Below are positions 23,997 to 32,800 of a DNA stretch of 62,625 bases, in pieces. Numbering within the stretch: position 1 is the first letter of the stretch; every line of letters starts with the position of its first letter. The position numbers and the translations under genes were made by a program. The stretch is from DASZHA01 sp049644325 (GTDB lineage Bacteria; Chloroflexota; Dormibacteria; DASZGP01), in NCBI GenBank assembly GCA_049644325.1, contig JBARRR010000103.1:1-62625 (forward strand), in the 5' to 3' direction. The notes beneath the pieces were generated by a model that was not told the DNA's origin, ran no database searches, and saw only the letters and a program-made list of their open reading frames with translations.

Positions 23997-25036
23997 TCGC
24001 CAGACGCGGATCGCCGCCGAGCTGCCGGCTCCAACCAGGGGTTGTAGTAGCCCGCGTCGGAGGCATTCAAGTTGGTCCCCGGCGTCACCAGCTCATCAAT
24101 GCGATCGAGCACGGCCTTGTCGAGCCTGATGTCGTCGGCGCCGAGGTTGCCCTCCAGCTGCTCCATCGTCCGGGGTCCGATGATTGCCGCCGTCACCGCC
24201 GGGTGTTCCAGGACCCAGGCCAGCGCCAGCTGCGTCATGGTGACGCCCGCCTCCTGCGCCAGCTGGTCGAGGTCCTCGACGAGGTCCAGCTTTCGCGCGT
24301 TGCCGGGCAGGCTGACGTCGAAGCGCTCGGGAATCCGGCGGATGGTCATGCGAGAGTCCTTGGGCGTGTCCTGGTCCTTCCGGTACTTGCCGGTCAGCCA
24401 GCCACCGTTGAGCGGGCTCCACGCCAACACCCCCATGTTGTAACGCTGGGCGCTGGGCAGCACCGCGGTCTCGACGCCGCGGGCGAAGATCGAGTACGGC
24501 GGCTGCTCGGTGACGAAGCGTCCGAGGTTGTTGGTGGCCGATGCCCAGTGCGCCTCGACGATCGCCTCGGCGGGGTAGGTGGAGCAGCCGAAGTAGCGGA
24601 TCTTGCCGGCGTGGACCAGGTCGGTCAGAGCCCCAAGCGTTTCTTCTATGTCGGTCTTGTGGTCGGGGCGGTGGAGCTGGTAGAGGTCAATCCAGTCCGT
24701 GTCGAGGCGGCGGAGGCTGTTGTCGACCTCCTGCATGATCCAGCGGCGCGAGTTGCCCCGCTGGTTGATGTCGTCGCCCATCCTGCCATGGACCTTGGAG
24801 GCGAGGACCACCGTGTCGCGCCGGCCTTTCAGCGCCTTGCCCACGATCTCCTCTGATTCGCCAGAGCTGTAGACGTCAGCGGTGTCGACGAAGTTGATGC
24901 CGGCGTCCAAGGCCCGGTGGATGATGGCGATCGAGTCGTCGTGGTCCTTGTTGCCCCACGCGCCGAACATCATCGTCCCGAGGCACAACGGGCTGACCTT
25001 TACGCCGGTCCCGCCAAGCCGCCGGTAGCGCGTCAT
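23993..25036 (-). CDS. Aldo/keto reductase
   Basis: This 347-residue NADPH-dependent oxidoreductase has a TIM barrel with the AKR tetrad: Asp and Tyr in NFVDTADVYSSGESEEIVG, Lys in VLASKVHG and His in DLYQLHRPD. The closest subgroup by eye is the YghZ/AKR14 or general stress-protein type. The frame is open further upstream, but the ATG at 25036 overlaps the stop of the Ddn-like gene in an ATGA, and the protein then begins MTRYRRLGGTG, the usual AKR N-terminus. The two genes are therefore translationally coupled. Confidence 0.92.
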   Translation of the reverse strand: MTRYRRLGGTGVKVSPLCLGTMMFGAWGNKDHDDSIAIIHRALDAGINFVDTADVYSSGESEEIVGKALKGRRDTVVLASKVHGRMGDDINQRGNSRRWIMQEVDNSLRRLDTDWIDLYQLHRPDHKTDIEETLGALTDLVHAGKIRYFGCSTYPAEAIVEAHWASATNNLGRFVTEQPPYSIFARGVETAVLPSAQRYNMGVLAWSPLNGGWLTGKYRKDQDTPKDSRMTIRRIPERFDVSLPGNARKLDLVEDLDQLAQEAGVTMTQLALAWVLEHPAVTAAIIGPRTMEQLEGNLGADDIRLDKAVLDRIDELVTPGTNLNASDAGYYNPWLEPAARRRSASGD

Positions 25037-25530
25037 CCCGCGGGCTCGAGCACCACCACCGGGATCTCGCGATCGGTGGCCCTCTGGTAGTCGTCGTACC
25101 CGGAGTAGACCCTGGTCATGATCTTCCAAAGCCGTCGCCTCTCCTCGCCGACGGCAGTGCGGGCGCGGAAGCGACCCTTGTGGCTTTTGACCTGCACCTC
25201 CACCTCGGGGTTCACGAGCATGTTCTTGTACCAGTGGGGATGATCGGCAACCCCACCCTTCGAGGCCACAACAACCAGGTTGTCGCCGTCGCGCTCGTAC
25301 GTCAGGGCCGTCGTCCGAGGTTGGCCGCTTTTGGCGCCGGTGACAGTCAGGATCAGGTGTTTCGCAGGACCAATGCGGTGCCCGATTAGACCACCGGTTA
25401 GTCGGTAGATCGGGATGTGCAGGGCCCGCTGGATCTTGAAGCCGGTGGGATTCAGGTAGAAAGCCGTCGCCCCCCTGGTGCCCGCAGTTGTCCCTTTGGT
25501 TCTCTTCTCGCCCTTGTCAGACTCTGGCAT
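25033..25530 (-). CDS. F420H2-dependent nitroreductase/quinone reductase family (Ddn-like)
   Basis: This 165-residue split-barrel protein shows the family core: LILTVTGAKSGQPRTTAL followed by YERDGDNLVVVASKGG and then HPHWYKNMLVNPEVEVQ. Mycobacterial Ddn and relatives use deazaflavin F420 to reduce quinones. The chosen ATG 25530 has the best ribosome-binding site in this area (GAGGAGG); the frame continues 12 codons upstream. If F420 use is confirmed, it supports an organism with F420 synthesis. It is followed by the aldo/keto reductase with an ATGA overlap. Confidence 0.88.
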   Translation of the reverse strand: MPESDKGEKRTKGTTAGTRGATAFYLNPTGFKIQRALHIPIYRLTGGLIGHRIGPAKHLILTVTGAKSGQPRTTALTYERDGDNLVVVASKGGVADHPHWYKNMLVNPEVEVQVKSHKGRFRARTAVGEERRRLWKIMTRVYSGYDDYQRATDREIPVVVLEPAG

Positions 25531-25663
25531 TGGACCTCCTCTCGGCCTCTGCCGTGACGTCCTCACGACCCACCTGGCAGCGCGGGCAATAGTAGGTCAC
25601 CCGGGCCAGCGTCCCCTGCCGCCGCGCTGTCACCGCCGCCCCGCAGCGCGGGCACGCGGTCAC
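25517..25663 (-). CDS. Orphan Fpg/Nei-type zinc-finger mini-protein coupled to Lhr
   Basis: This 48-codon reading frame starts with GTG at 25663, overlapping the lhr stop as GTGA, and ends at a TGA at 25519-25517 inside the start of the next gene. It encodes VTACPRCGAAVTARRQG followed by TLARVTYYCPRCQVGRED. The CxxC-x16-CxxC pattern with TYYCPRCQ matches the C-terminal zinc finger of formamidopyrimidine/endonuclease VIII glycosylases. The catalytic glycosylase domain that should precede it is absent. In Mycobacterium, nei lies directly beside lhr, so this is either a remnant of that arrangement or a genuine stand-alone DNA-binding finger. Too short to be sure of translation. Confidence 0.6.
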   Translation of the reverse strand: MTACPRCGAAVTARRQGTLARVTYYCPRCQVGREDVTAEAERRSNARV

Positions 25664-28600
25664 GCGCTCACGGATGTCCGTCGGTCCGGCCAGAGGACCA
25701 GCCCGCGAGGAGAAACGCCGAATCCGACCTCGCGCATCAGCGGCTCTAAGTTCGACCCTGCAATCGGATCGCCGTTGAGGGTGCGGACCTCGACCTTGCC
25801 GGCGCGGCCGGCGCAGGTCGCCAGGGCGGCCAGAGCCTCCAACGTGACCTCGCCAAAGCTGAGCAGGCTGCGCCCGCCGCGCTCGAGGTAGAGGCGAAGC
25901 TCACCGTCCTCGAGGACCACGTATGCCCCCGCCACTCGCGCCGTGCGGGCGGGAGACGCCGGCCAGGGGATGGTGACGCCATACGGGTTGGCAGGGTCGG
26001 TGGAGGCCAGCCCGATGGCGCGCGGCCCTTCGTCGCTGCGTGCCGCATGGCGCGCCCCGCGGAGGCGATCGACGGCCCCCGGAAGGGCGAACTGGGAGCC
26101 GCCAAGGCCGTCGACAAAGTAGCCGCGGCGGATTTTGCCCGCCTCCTCCATGGCCCGCAGCACCGGGTAAATCGCGGTGAAGCCGCCAGGGCTGCCCTCA
26201 CCGAGCACCTCCGCCCGCGACAGCACTCCGTAGCGCTGGAGCAGCGCGCCGGCCGTGGCGTGAAGGCGCTCGGTGGGGCTGATGTCGAGGGACGTCAGAT
26301 GCTCGACCAGCGACCAACGGCCCTCGGACCCTGGTGGGCCCAGGCGCATCATCGGCCGGCGCGTGCGGCTGCCGCGCCTGCGGGGGCCCCGGTTGCGCAG
26401 GGGCACAAAGGTGTCGTTGGTCACCTCCCCGGCCCAGACCATCTCCCAGAGCACGTCGAGCACCGCCTCGGGGTCACGGCCATCGTCGACCTCGAGGGTG
26501 GCGCGCATCAGGTCGGCGAAGAACGAGGCACCGCGGCTGACCAGCTGCTCGCGGAGGGCGTCGGCGATGGCGCCCTCGGGCAGGTCAAGCGGCGGCTGAA
26601 GCAGGCGGGGGGCATCGGCGCGGAGGTATAGCGCCACCCGCCCGTCGGTCCCACCCAGGGCGCCTCGGCCCGCCCAGACCACCTCGCCGGCGGAGATCAG
26701 GTGGTCCAGCATCTGGGGGCTGTAGTCCGCGACCCGAGCCGGCAGGACATCTCGCTCCATCACGGAGACCGGCACCGCGGCGGCCTGCAGCTGGTGCACC
26801 ACCTCAGCCAGGCGGTCGAGGCCGCGGGCGGGCACGCCGATGCCCTGCCACTGGGGCAGGAAGCGGGCCAGGACGTCGACCGGCACCGGCTCGACCTCGC
26901 GCCGCAGCCGGGCCAGCGAACGCCGCCGCAGCGCGATCAGCACCTCCGGGTGACAGAACTCACGCCCAGCGCCACCGGGGCGGAACTCCCCGCTGAGCAG
27001 GTCGCCGGCGGCCACCAGCTGCGACAACACGTTGCTGACCTGCTGCTTGGGCAGCGCCCAGCGGGTGGCGGGGTCGGCGGCGAGGAACGGGGTGTGGGTG
27101 CGCGCGTAACGCAGCACCAGCGACTCGAAGGCCTCGTCCCACTCGCCCAGCAGGGCGACCGGGAGGCCGACGGGCAGGGCGACGCCAAGGCCGTCGCGGT
27201 ACCGGGCGGCGTCCTCAGCTGCGACCCAGCGCTCCTCCCCGGCGATGCGCACAGCGGCGGCGCGGTGCTCCTGGGCCAGCTGCCGCAGCCACTCGGGTCT
27301 GATGCCGCGCGCGGTGGCCTCGGCCTCGGTCAGGTCGCCGAGTCGCCGCAGCACGTCGGCAGCCTCGTCGCGGTCGCGCGGCCAGCGGTCGTCGACCAGG
27401 CCTTGCAGCTCGAGCTCCACCGCCTCGATGACCTCGGGCGCCAGGAGCTCGCGCAGCTCCGCGGACCCCAGCAGCTCGGCCAGCAGCTCGCGGTCCAGGG
27501 TCAACGCTTGGGCGCGGCTCTCCGCCAGCGGCGCGGCGGCCTCGTAGATGTACTGGGCTATGAAGTCGAAGAGCAGCGAGCTGGCGAAGGGCGAAGCTCG
27601 CTCCGTCTCGACGGTCACCACCCGGACCTCGCGCGAGCGAATAGCACGCATCAGGTCGACCAGCGCTTCCATGTCGAAGGTGTCACTGAGGCACTCGCGG
27701 TAGGTCTCCAGGATGATGGGGAAGTCGGGATGCCGCGACGCCACCTGGAGGAGGTCGTGGGCCCGCTGCCGCTGCAGCCACAGCGGTTGGCGCTGGTTGG
27801 GCCGCCGCCGCGGTAGGAGCAGAGACCGGGCGGCGTTCTCGCGGAATCGGGATGCGAACAGCGCCGATCCCTGGACCACGTCGATGACCGCCTCGCGCAC
27901 GTCCTCGGGATCAAGGAAGAGACGGTCGACGTCAGGCGGATTGTCGACCTCGGGGACGCGCAGGGCGAAGCCGTCATCGGTGTAGATCGACTGCACCTCC
28001 AACCCCAGCTCCCGCTCCATTCGCGCCGCCACCGCCAGCGCCCACGGCGCATGGACCCGGGCGCCGTATGGGGTCAGGACGCAGACGCGCCAGTCGCCCA
28101 GCTGGTCGCGGAAACGCTCCACGACCACGGTTTTGTCATCGGGCACAGCGCTGGCCGCCGCCTGCTCGGCGAGGTAGCCCAGCAGGTTCTCGATGGCCAG
28201 GCGGTCGAGGCCGGCGCGGTCGTGGAGCCGCGCGGCGGCCACCTCGGGGCTGGCCTCGCGCAGCTCGCGGGTCATCTGCCCCAGGGCGCGGCCGACCTCG
28301 ACCGGGCGGCCCAGGGTGTCACCGTGCCAGAAGGCGATCGTCCCCGGCTCGCCGGGCGCGGGCGTGACCAGCACCTGGGAGGGGGTTATGTCCATCACCC
28401 GCCAGGTGCTGGCCCCGAGCACGAAGGTCTGGCCGACGCGCATCTCGTAGACCATCTCCTCATCCAGCTCACCGATGCGCCGGCCCGGCCGCCGACCGCC
28501 GGGGGGCGCCGCGGTGCCGGCCATGGCAAAGCCGGGCACGGTGCCACGGTCCGGCAGCGGCTCGCCCTCATAGAGCGCCACCGTGTACAGCCCGCGGTCG

Positions 28601-30204
28601 GGGATGGTGCCGCCGCTGACGACAGCCAGCCGCTGCGCCCCGGCGCGACCGCGCAGCTTGCCGGTGACCCGGTCCCAAACGATCCTGGGCCGCAGCTCGG
28701 CGAAGTCGTCGGATGGGTAGCGCCCAGCGAGCATGTCGAGTGTCGCTTCGAAGGCGCGGTCGGTCAGGTCGCTGAAGGGGTAGGCGCGGCGGACCAGCGC
28801 CTTGGCGTCGGCGTCCTGCCACTCGCCCATCGCCACCATCGCCACCAGCTGCTGGGCCAGCACGTCGAGCGGGTTGCGCGGCACCCTGGTCCGTTCAATC
28901 TCGCCTTCGAGCATTCGCTCGACCACCACCGCTGCCTGGAGCAGGTCGCCGCGGTGCTTGGGCATCACGACGCCCTTGGACGGCTCCCCCACCTGGTGGC
29001 CGGCCCGACCGATGCGCTGGATGCCGCTGGCGACGGTCGCCGGCGACTCGACCTGCACCACCAGGTCGACGGCCCCCATGTCGATGCCCAGCTCCAGCGA
29101 CGAGGTCGCCACCAATGCCGGCAGCCGTCCCGACTTGAGCGCCTCCTCCAGCTCCAGCCGCTGCTCCCTGGCGATCGACCCGTGGTGAGCGCGAACCAGC
29201 TCCACCGGTTCGCCAGGCGGGCCATCACCGTCCTCGACCGCCTGCGCGACTGCCTGTTCTTGGGCCAGCTCGTTGAGACGCGCCGCCAGCCGCTCGGCGA
29301 GCCGCCGCGAGTTGACGAAAATGATGGTGGACCTGTGAGCCCGGATCAGCTCCAGCAGCCGCGGGTGGATCGCGGGCCAGATGCTCCTCCGCGAAGGCGC
29401 CGGGGCGCCCGGGTCCAGCACTGTGGCGCCTGCGGGCCCCGAGGGCTGGTCGGCGCCACGCTCCAGGTTGCCCATGTCTTCGACCGGCACCTCGACCGTG
29501 ATCTCGAGCCGTTTGCGCTCCCCGGTGTCGATCAGCTCCACCTCGCGGCCGCTGCCGCCCAGGAATCGCCCCACCTCATCGAGCGGGCGCTGGGTGGCGG
29601 AGAGTCCGATCCGCCGCGGCTCGACCTTGGTCAAGTCGCCCAGCCGTTCCAGGCTCAGGGCCAGGTGTGCGCCACGCTTGGTGGCGGCCATGGAATGGAT
29701 CTCGTCGACGATGACGTAGCGGACCGTGGCCAGAACCTCCCGCGCCTGGCTGGTCAGCATCAGGAAGAGCGACTCGGGGGTGGTGATGAGGATGTCGGGC
29801 GGGTGGCGCTCGATGCGGCGGCGGTCGGCGGGCGAGGTGTCGCCGGTGCGGATCGCCGACGTGATCTCGGGGATGGGCGCGTCCATCCGCCGCGCCTCGA
29901 GCGCCATCCCCGCAAGCGGCGCCCGCAGGTTGCGCTCGATGTCGACCGCCAGCGCTTTGAGTGGCGAGATGTAGAGCACCCGGCAGCGCTCGCGCTCCGG
30001 TGGTGGTGGCTCCTGGGCCAGCCGGTCAAGGCAGTAGAAGAAGGCGGCCAGCGTCTTGCCGCTGCCGGTCGGCGCCGACATCAGGGTGTGCTTGCCGGCG
30101 GCGATAGCGCGCCAGCCCTGCTCCTGGACCAGGGTGGGCGCCTCGAAGGCGCCCGCGAACCAATGTCGCGAGACCGGCGAGAACAGGTCGAGCACGGTGG
30201 ACAT
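25660..30204 (-). CDS. lhr: Lhr-type superfamily 2 DNA helicase, full length
   Basis: This 1514-residue 3'-5' DNA translocase has Walker A in MSAPTGSGKTLAAF, the DEIH box in VIVDEIHSM, SATQR as motif III and QRIGRAGHQ as motif VI. The winged-helix and Lhr-specific domain (about residues 430-860) follow, then the long C-terminal domain. The length equals the full Lhr of E. coli and Mycobacterium (about 1500-1540), not the shorter Lhr-core. Mycobacterial Lhr is induced by DNA damage. The start ATG 30204 follows GGAGG, and TAGACT lies 6 nt upstream of it. The downstream genes (zinc-finger frame, Ddn-like, aldo/keto reductase) run in the same direction with overlaps. Confidence 0.95.
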   Translation of the reverse strand: MSTVLDLFSPVSRHWFAGAFEAPTLVQEQGWRAIAAGKHTLMSAPTGSGKTLAAFFYCLDRLAQEPPPPERERCRVLYISPLKALAVDIERNLRAPLAGMALEARRMDAPIPEITSAIRTGDTSPADRRRIERHPPDILITTPESLFLMLTSQAREVLATVRYVIVDEIHSMAATKRGAHLALSLERLGDLTKVEPRRIGLSATQRPLDEVGRFLGGSGREVELIDTGERKRLEITVEVPVEDMGNLERGADQPSGPAGATVLDPGAPAPSRRSIWPAIHPRLLELIRAHRSTIIFVNSRRLAERLAARLNELAQEQAVAQAVEDGDGPPGEPVELVRAHHGSIAREQRLELEEALKSGRLPALVATSSLELGIDMGAVDLVVQVESPATVASGIQRIGRAGHQVGEPSKGVVMPKHRGDLLQAAVVVERMLEGEIERTRVPRNPLDVLAQQLVAMVAMGEWQDADAKALVRRAYPFSDLTDRAFEATLDMLAGRYPSDDFAELRPRIVWDRVTGKLRGRAGAQRLAVVSGGTIPDRGLYTVALYEGEPLPDRGTVPGFAMAGTAAPPGGRRPGRRIGELDEEMVYEMRVGQTFVLGASTWRVMDITPSQVLVTPAPGEPGTIAFWHGDTLGRPVEVGRALGQMTRELREASPEVAAARLHDRAGLDRLAIENLLGYLAEQAAASAVPDDKTVVVERFRDQLGDWRVCVLTPYGARVHAPWALAVAARMERELGLEVQSIYTDDGFALRVPEVDNPPDVDRLFLDPEDVREAVIDVVQGSALFASRFRENAARSLLLPRRRPNQRQPLWLQRQRAHDLLQVASRHPDFPIILETYRECLSDTFDMEALVDLMRAIRSREVRVVTVETERASPFASSLLFDFIAQYIYEAAAPLAESRAQALTLDRELLAELLGSAELRELLAPEVIEAVELELQGLVDDRWPRDRDEAADVLRRLGDLTEAEATARGIRPEWLRQLAQEHRAAAVRIAGEERWVAAEDAARYRDGLGVALPVGLPVALLGEWDEAFESLVLRYARTHTPFLAADPATRWALPKQQVSNVLSQLVAAGDLLSGEFRPGGAGREFCHPEVLIALRRRSLARLRREVEPVPVDVLARFLPQWQGIGVPARGLDRLAEVVHQLQAAAVPVSVMERDVLPARVADYSPQMLDHLISAGEVVWAGRGALGGTDGRVALYLRADAPRLLQPPLDLPEGAIADALREQLVSRGASFFADLMRATLEVDDGRDPEAVLDVLWEMVWAGEVTNDTFVPLRNRGPRRRGSRTRRPMMRLGPPGSEGRWSLVEHLTSLDISPTERLHATAGALLQRYGVLSRAEVLGEGSPGGFTAIYPVLRAMEEAGKIRRGYFVDGLGGSQFALPGAVDRLRGARHAARSDEGPRAIGLASTDPANPYGVTIPWPASPARTARVAGAYVVLEDGELRLYLERGGRSLLSFGEVTLEALAALATCAGRAGKVEVRTLNGDPIAGSNLEPLMREVGFGVSPRGLVLWPDRRTSVSA

Positions 30205-30210
30205 CCTCCG

Positions 30211-30216
30211 AGTCTA
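30211..30216 (-). promoter_or_regulatory. -10 box TAGACT upstream of lhr
   Basis: On the minus strand TAGACT is followed by CGGAGG and then the lhr ATG. The six intervening bases could serve as a Shine-Dalgarno only if transcription starts upstream. It is divergent with the TACGAT box at 30226-30231. Confidence 0.4.
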
Positions 30217-30225
30217 AGAGTGCGC

Positions 30226-30231
30226 TACGAT
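30226..30231 (+). promoter_or_regulatory. -10 box TACGAT upstream of alpha/beta hydrolase gene
   Basis: TACGAT ends 9 nt before ATG 30241, leaving at most a 2-3 nt leader. Confidence 0.4.
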
Positions 30232-30240
30232 CCGACGGCA

Positions 30241-31173
30241 ATGGACCGGAGGGCAGCGCGCCGGACAGCCACGATGCCGCATGTCGAAGGCGTCAGTCAC
30301 CGCTACGTCGAGGCCGGCGACCTCCTCATGCACGTGGCCGAGGCCGGCAGCGGGCCGGTCATGGTCATGCTCCACGGCTGGCCGCAGCACTGGTACGAGT
30401 GGCGCCACCTCATCCCCCAGCTGGCCAAGCACCGGCGCCTGGTGATGCCCGACCTCCGCGGCTTCGGCTGGAGTGAGGCGCCACCGGGTGGATACAAGAA
30501 GGAGGAGATGGCGGCCGACGTCGCCAGCGCCCTCGACGCCCTGGAGATCGAGGAGTACGAGCTGGTCGGTCATGACTGGGGCGCTTACATCGGCTTCCTG
30601 CTGGCGCTGCGCGAGCCGCAGCGGGTGAAGCGCTACCTGGCGATGTCGATGACGCCGCCCTGGGTCGATGGCGCCGCGCTACGGCCCTATTTCTACCGCC
30701 TCGGCTACATGGCGCTACTCGACAAGCCGGTGCTCAGCCCTCTGCTGCTGCAGCGGCTGCCGGGGATGGTGCGCCTGTTTCTGACGTTGGGGACGGTTAG
30801 GCGCGGCACCTGGACCCGCGCGGAGCAGGACGCCTTTGCCGAGCACGTCCGCGAACCGGCTCGGGCGGCGGCGTCAAGCGCGCTGTACCGCGCCTTCACC
30901 CTGGGCGAGGGAGTCGCCCAGGCCCGGGGCCGCTACGACAACGAGCGGCTGACGGTTCCGACCCGCCTCCTGGTGGGTGACCACGACGTCCTCCCGCCGT
31001 CTGTCTTCACCGGCTGGGAGCCGTACGCCGACGACATGCACGTCAAGCCGATCGCCGGCGCAGGCCACTACATCGTCGACGAGCAGCCCGAGGTCGTTCT
31101 CGACAACATCCTCGAGTTCTTCGATATCAAACAAAAACGGGCGGCCCCAAGGACCGCCCGTTCGTCGAAGTAA
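30241..31173 (+). CDS. Alpha/beta hydrolase, epoxide hydrolase/haloalkane dehalogenase-like
   Basis: This 310-residue protein has the oxyanion motif HGWPQHWYEWR and an aspartate nucleophile in GHDWGAYIGF, the arrangement of epoxide hydrolases and dehalogenases. The acid lies near VGDHDVL and the catalytic His in GAGHYIVDE. No signal peptide is present. The frame stays open far upstream antisense to lhr, but homology begins after 30241; ATG 30274 is a second candidate. The last dozen codons are part of a perfect 9-bp hairpin that terminates the opposite-strand gene, so the tail (Lys/Arg-rich) is probably not functional protein. Confidence 0.88.
   Translation: MDRRAARRTATMPHVEGVSHRYVEAGDLLMHVAEAGSGPVMVMLHGWPQHWYEWRHLIPQLAKHRRLVMPDLRGFGWSEAPPGGYKKEEMAADVASALDALEIEEYELVGHDWGAYIGFLLALREPQRVKRYLAMSMTPPWVDGAALRPYFYRLGYMALLDKPVLSPLLLQRLPGMVRLFLTLGTVRRGTWTRAEQDAFAEHVREPARAAASSALYRAFTLGEGVAQARGRYDNERLTVPTRLLVGDHDVLPPSVFTGWEPYADDMHVKPIAGAGHYIVDEQPEVVLDNILEFFDIKQKRAAPRTARSSK
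31136..31162 (-). terminator. Rho-independent terminator of the 31180-31557 gene, inside the hydrolase 3' end
   Basis: AACGGGCGG (31136-31144) and CCGCCCGTT (31154-31162) form a perfect 9-bp stem with a 9-nt loop. On the minus strand the stem is followed by GTTTTTGTTT, a proper T-tract. On the plus strand no T-run follows. Confidence 0.8.
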
Positions 31174-31179
31174 CCAGGC

Positions 31180-31557
31180 TCAGGCCGGGCTGACCTCCAT
31201 CGCGCTGGAGCGCGGGTAGCAGACGAGGTAGCCGGCGAGGAAGAGCACCGACAGGAGCAGTCCTATCGGCGACAGCCGGATGCCGAAGCCCTGGCTCCAC
31301 CAGACCGCGCCCATCAAGAGGGTCAAGGCGTTGTACATGATCGCCAGGTTGACCCAGGCGCGCGTTGGCGTCCGGAAGTTGAGGACAAAGGCAGCGCCCA
31401 GGACCACGGCTGCGACCGACGCGTCGGTCCCCACCATGACGTCAAGGGGAAGGATCGAGGTGGCGCCGACAGCGACGAGGATGGCGCCGACGATGATCAG
31501 CGCGCCCTGGACCGCCAGGAGCACGCCGAGGATGGCTTTCTTGTGTTCGCTTTTCAC
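31180..31557 (-). CDS. Four-helix membrane protein of unknown function
   Basis: This 125-residue protein has four hydrophobic helices (about residues 8-30, 40-60, 68-88 and 95-115) joined by short loops. I chose GTG 31557 because GGAAAGGAGG precedes it; a longer ATG version would add 10 residues without a ribosome-binding site. The short charged N-terminus (KSEHKK) should be cytoplasmic. No family is recognised. A strong terminator follows the stop. Confidence 0.6.
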   Translation of the reverse strand: MKSEHKKAILGVLLAVQGALIIVGAILVAVGATSILPLDVMVGTDASVAAVVLGAAFVLNFRTPTRAWVNLAIMYNALTLLMGAVWWSQGFGIRLSPIGLLLSVLFLAGYLVCYPRSSAMEVSPA

Positions 31558-31731
31558 GGATGGCCTCCTTTCCCCTCTTGGCTGCATCGTAGGCTGCTCG
31601 GATCGGGGATGGATCCGGTTGTTACAAAGTGTTAATCCCCGACCTACCTGGTTTGGTTACGGCCAGGGCCGAGCGGGAATAAGGCTGAGCGAGATCAGAT
31701 TCAGTTCGAAAAAGAGGAGAAATCTGTCCCC
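31558..31731. promoter_or_regulatory. Divergent regulatory region
   Basis: These 174 bp are the largest gap in the window. They separate the membrane protein and the HtrA-like gene. They hold a repeated TGTTA pair (31620-31624 and 31630-31634, 10 bp apart, one helical turn), reminiscent of a response-regulator box, and GAGGAG ahead of the plus-strand gene. No known operator can be assigned. Confidence 0.3.
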
Positions 31732-32742
31732 ATGATCCGCCTGCTCGAATCCAATATCGACACACTCACCGTTGGCAGCGCGACCCCGGTAACCGAGGCC
31801 GCAGCCCTCGACGCCTACTCCAGCGTGGTCACCTCGGTGGCCGAGAAACTCTCGCCTTCGGTGGCCAGCCTGCGCGTCAACGTCCGCGGTCGTGGCGGCC
31901 GATCCGCCGGCGGCAGCGGCTCCGGCATCGTCATCAGCACCGACGGCTACATCCTGACGTCGGCCCACGTCGTTGCCGAGAGCGAAGGCGGCACCGCCAC
32001 CTTCATCGATGGCCGTGAGCTGGCCTTCACGCCGGTCGGCACTGACCGGTTCTCCGACCTGGCCGTCATCCGGGTCACGGCGACCGACCTGGTGCCCGCC
32101 GAGCTTGGCGACGCGGACCGGCTCCGCGTGGGCCAGCTGGTGGTGGCCATCGGCAACCCCATGGGCTTCGCCGGTTCCGTCACCGCCGGCGTTGTCTCCG
32201 CGGTGGGCAGGTCGCTGACCACTGGCGACGGCAACATGAGCCGCATGGTGGAGAACGTGATCCAGACGGATGCCTCGCTCAACCCGGGCAACTCCGGGGG
32301 CGCGCTGGCAGACTGGCGCGGTGCCGTTATCGGCGTCAATACCGCGGTGGCCGGCGTGGGGTTGGGGTTGGCAGTCCCGGTCAACCCCACCACCGCCGGC
32401 ATCATCTCCTCCCTGATCACGCAGGGACGGGTGCGTCGCGGCTACCTGGGCATCGCCGGCGCCCCCCGTCCGCTGACCCCACGGTTTGCGGAGCGCACCG
32501 GCCATAAGAGCGGCCTCAATGTCGTCGAGGTCGTCACCGGCAGCCCAGCGGCAGCCGCGGGGCTGCGCCAGGGCGACGTCATCACCGAGGTCAACAGCAC
32601 CCCGGTCAGCGATGCCGGGGACCTGCAGCGCGTCCTGGTCGAGGACACCATCGGCAAGTCGATGAAGCTGGCCGTGATCCGCGGCAACGAGCAGCTCGAC
32701 GTCTACGTCGTGCCCCTGGAGCTGGGGGTCACCACGGTCTAG
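31732..32742 (+). CDS. HtrA/DegP-like S1C serine protease with PDZ domain, no export signal
   Basis: This 336-residue protease has the trypsin-like triad: His in TSAHVVAE, Asp in FSDLAVIRV and Ser in NPGNSGGAL. One PDZ domain follows (about residues 235-330, GYLGIAG through GDVITEVNSTPV). HtrA proteins normally act outside the cytoplasm, but the N-terminus here has no signal peptide or membrane helix. Either it is cytoplasmic, as some short relatives are, or exported by another route. The ATG 31732 has GAGGAG about 18 nt upstream, somewhat distant. A hairpin follows the stop and then the TPP riboswitch begins. Confidence 0.88.
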   Translation: MIRLLESNIDTLTVGSATPVTEAAALDAYSSVVTSVAEKLSPSVASLRVNVRGRGGRSAGGSGSGIVISTDGYILTSAHVVAESEGGTATFIDGRELAFTPVGTDRFSDLAVIRVTATDLVPAELGDADRLRVGQLVVAIGNPMGFAGSVTAGVVSAVGRSLTTGDGNMSRMVENVIQTDASLNPGNSGGALADWRGAVIGVNTAVAGVGLGLAVPVNPTTAGIISSLITQGRVRRGYLGIAGAPRPLTPRFAERTGHKSGLNVVEVVTGSPAAAAGLRQGDVITEVNSTPVSDAGDLQRVLVEDTIGKSMKLAVIRGNEQLDVYVVPLELGVTTV

Positions 32743-32747
32743 TCAGT

Positions 32748-32770
32748 GCCCGCACGTCGTCCGTGCGGGC
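32748..32770 (+). terminator. Hairpin after the HtrA-like gene
   Basis: GCCCGCAC (32748-32755) and GTGCGGGC (32763-32770) form an 8-bp GC-rich stem with a 7-nt loop, 5 bp after the stop. No T-tract follows, so it may stop transcription only partly or protect the 3' end. Confidence 0.5.
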
Positions 32771-32800
32771 CGTGGCCCTGGCGATGTAGCATCGCCGTGA

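Noticed and set aside
28051..30240. A very long open frame on the plus strand running into the alpha/beta hydrolase (1040 codons in all)
   Set aside because: It lies antisense to the clearly homologous lhr gene. Its protein is Arg/Gly/Gln-rich without any fold signature until 30241, where the real hydrolase begins. High GC makes such antisense openings common.
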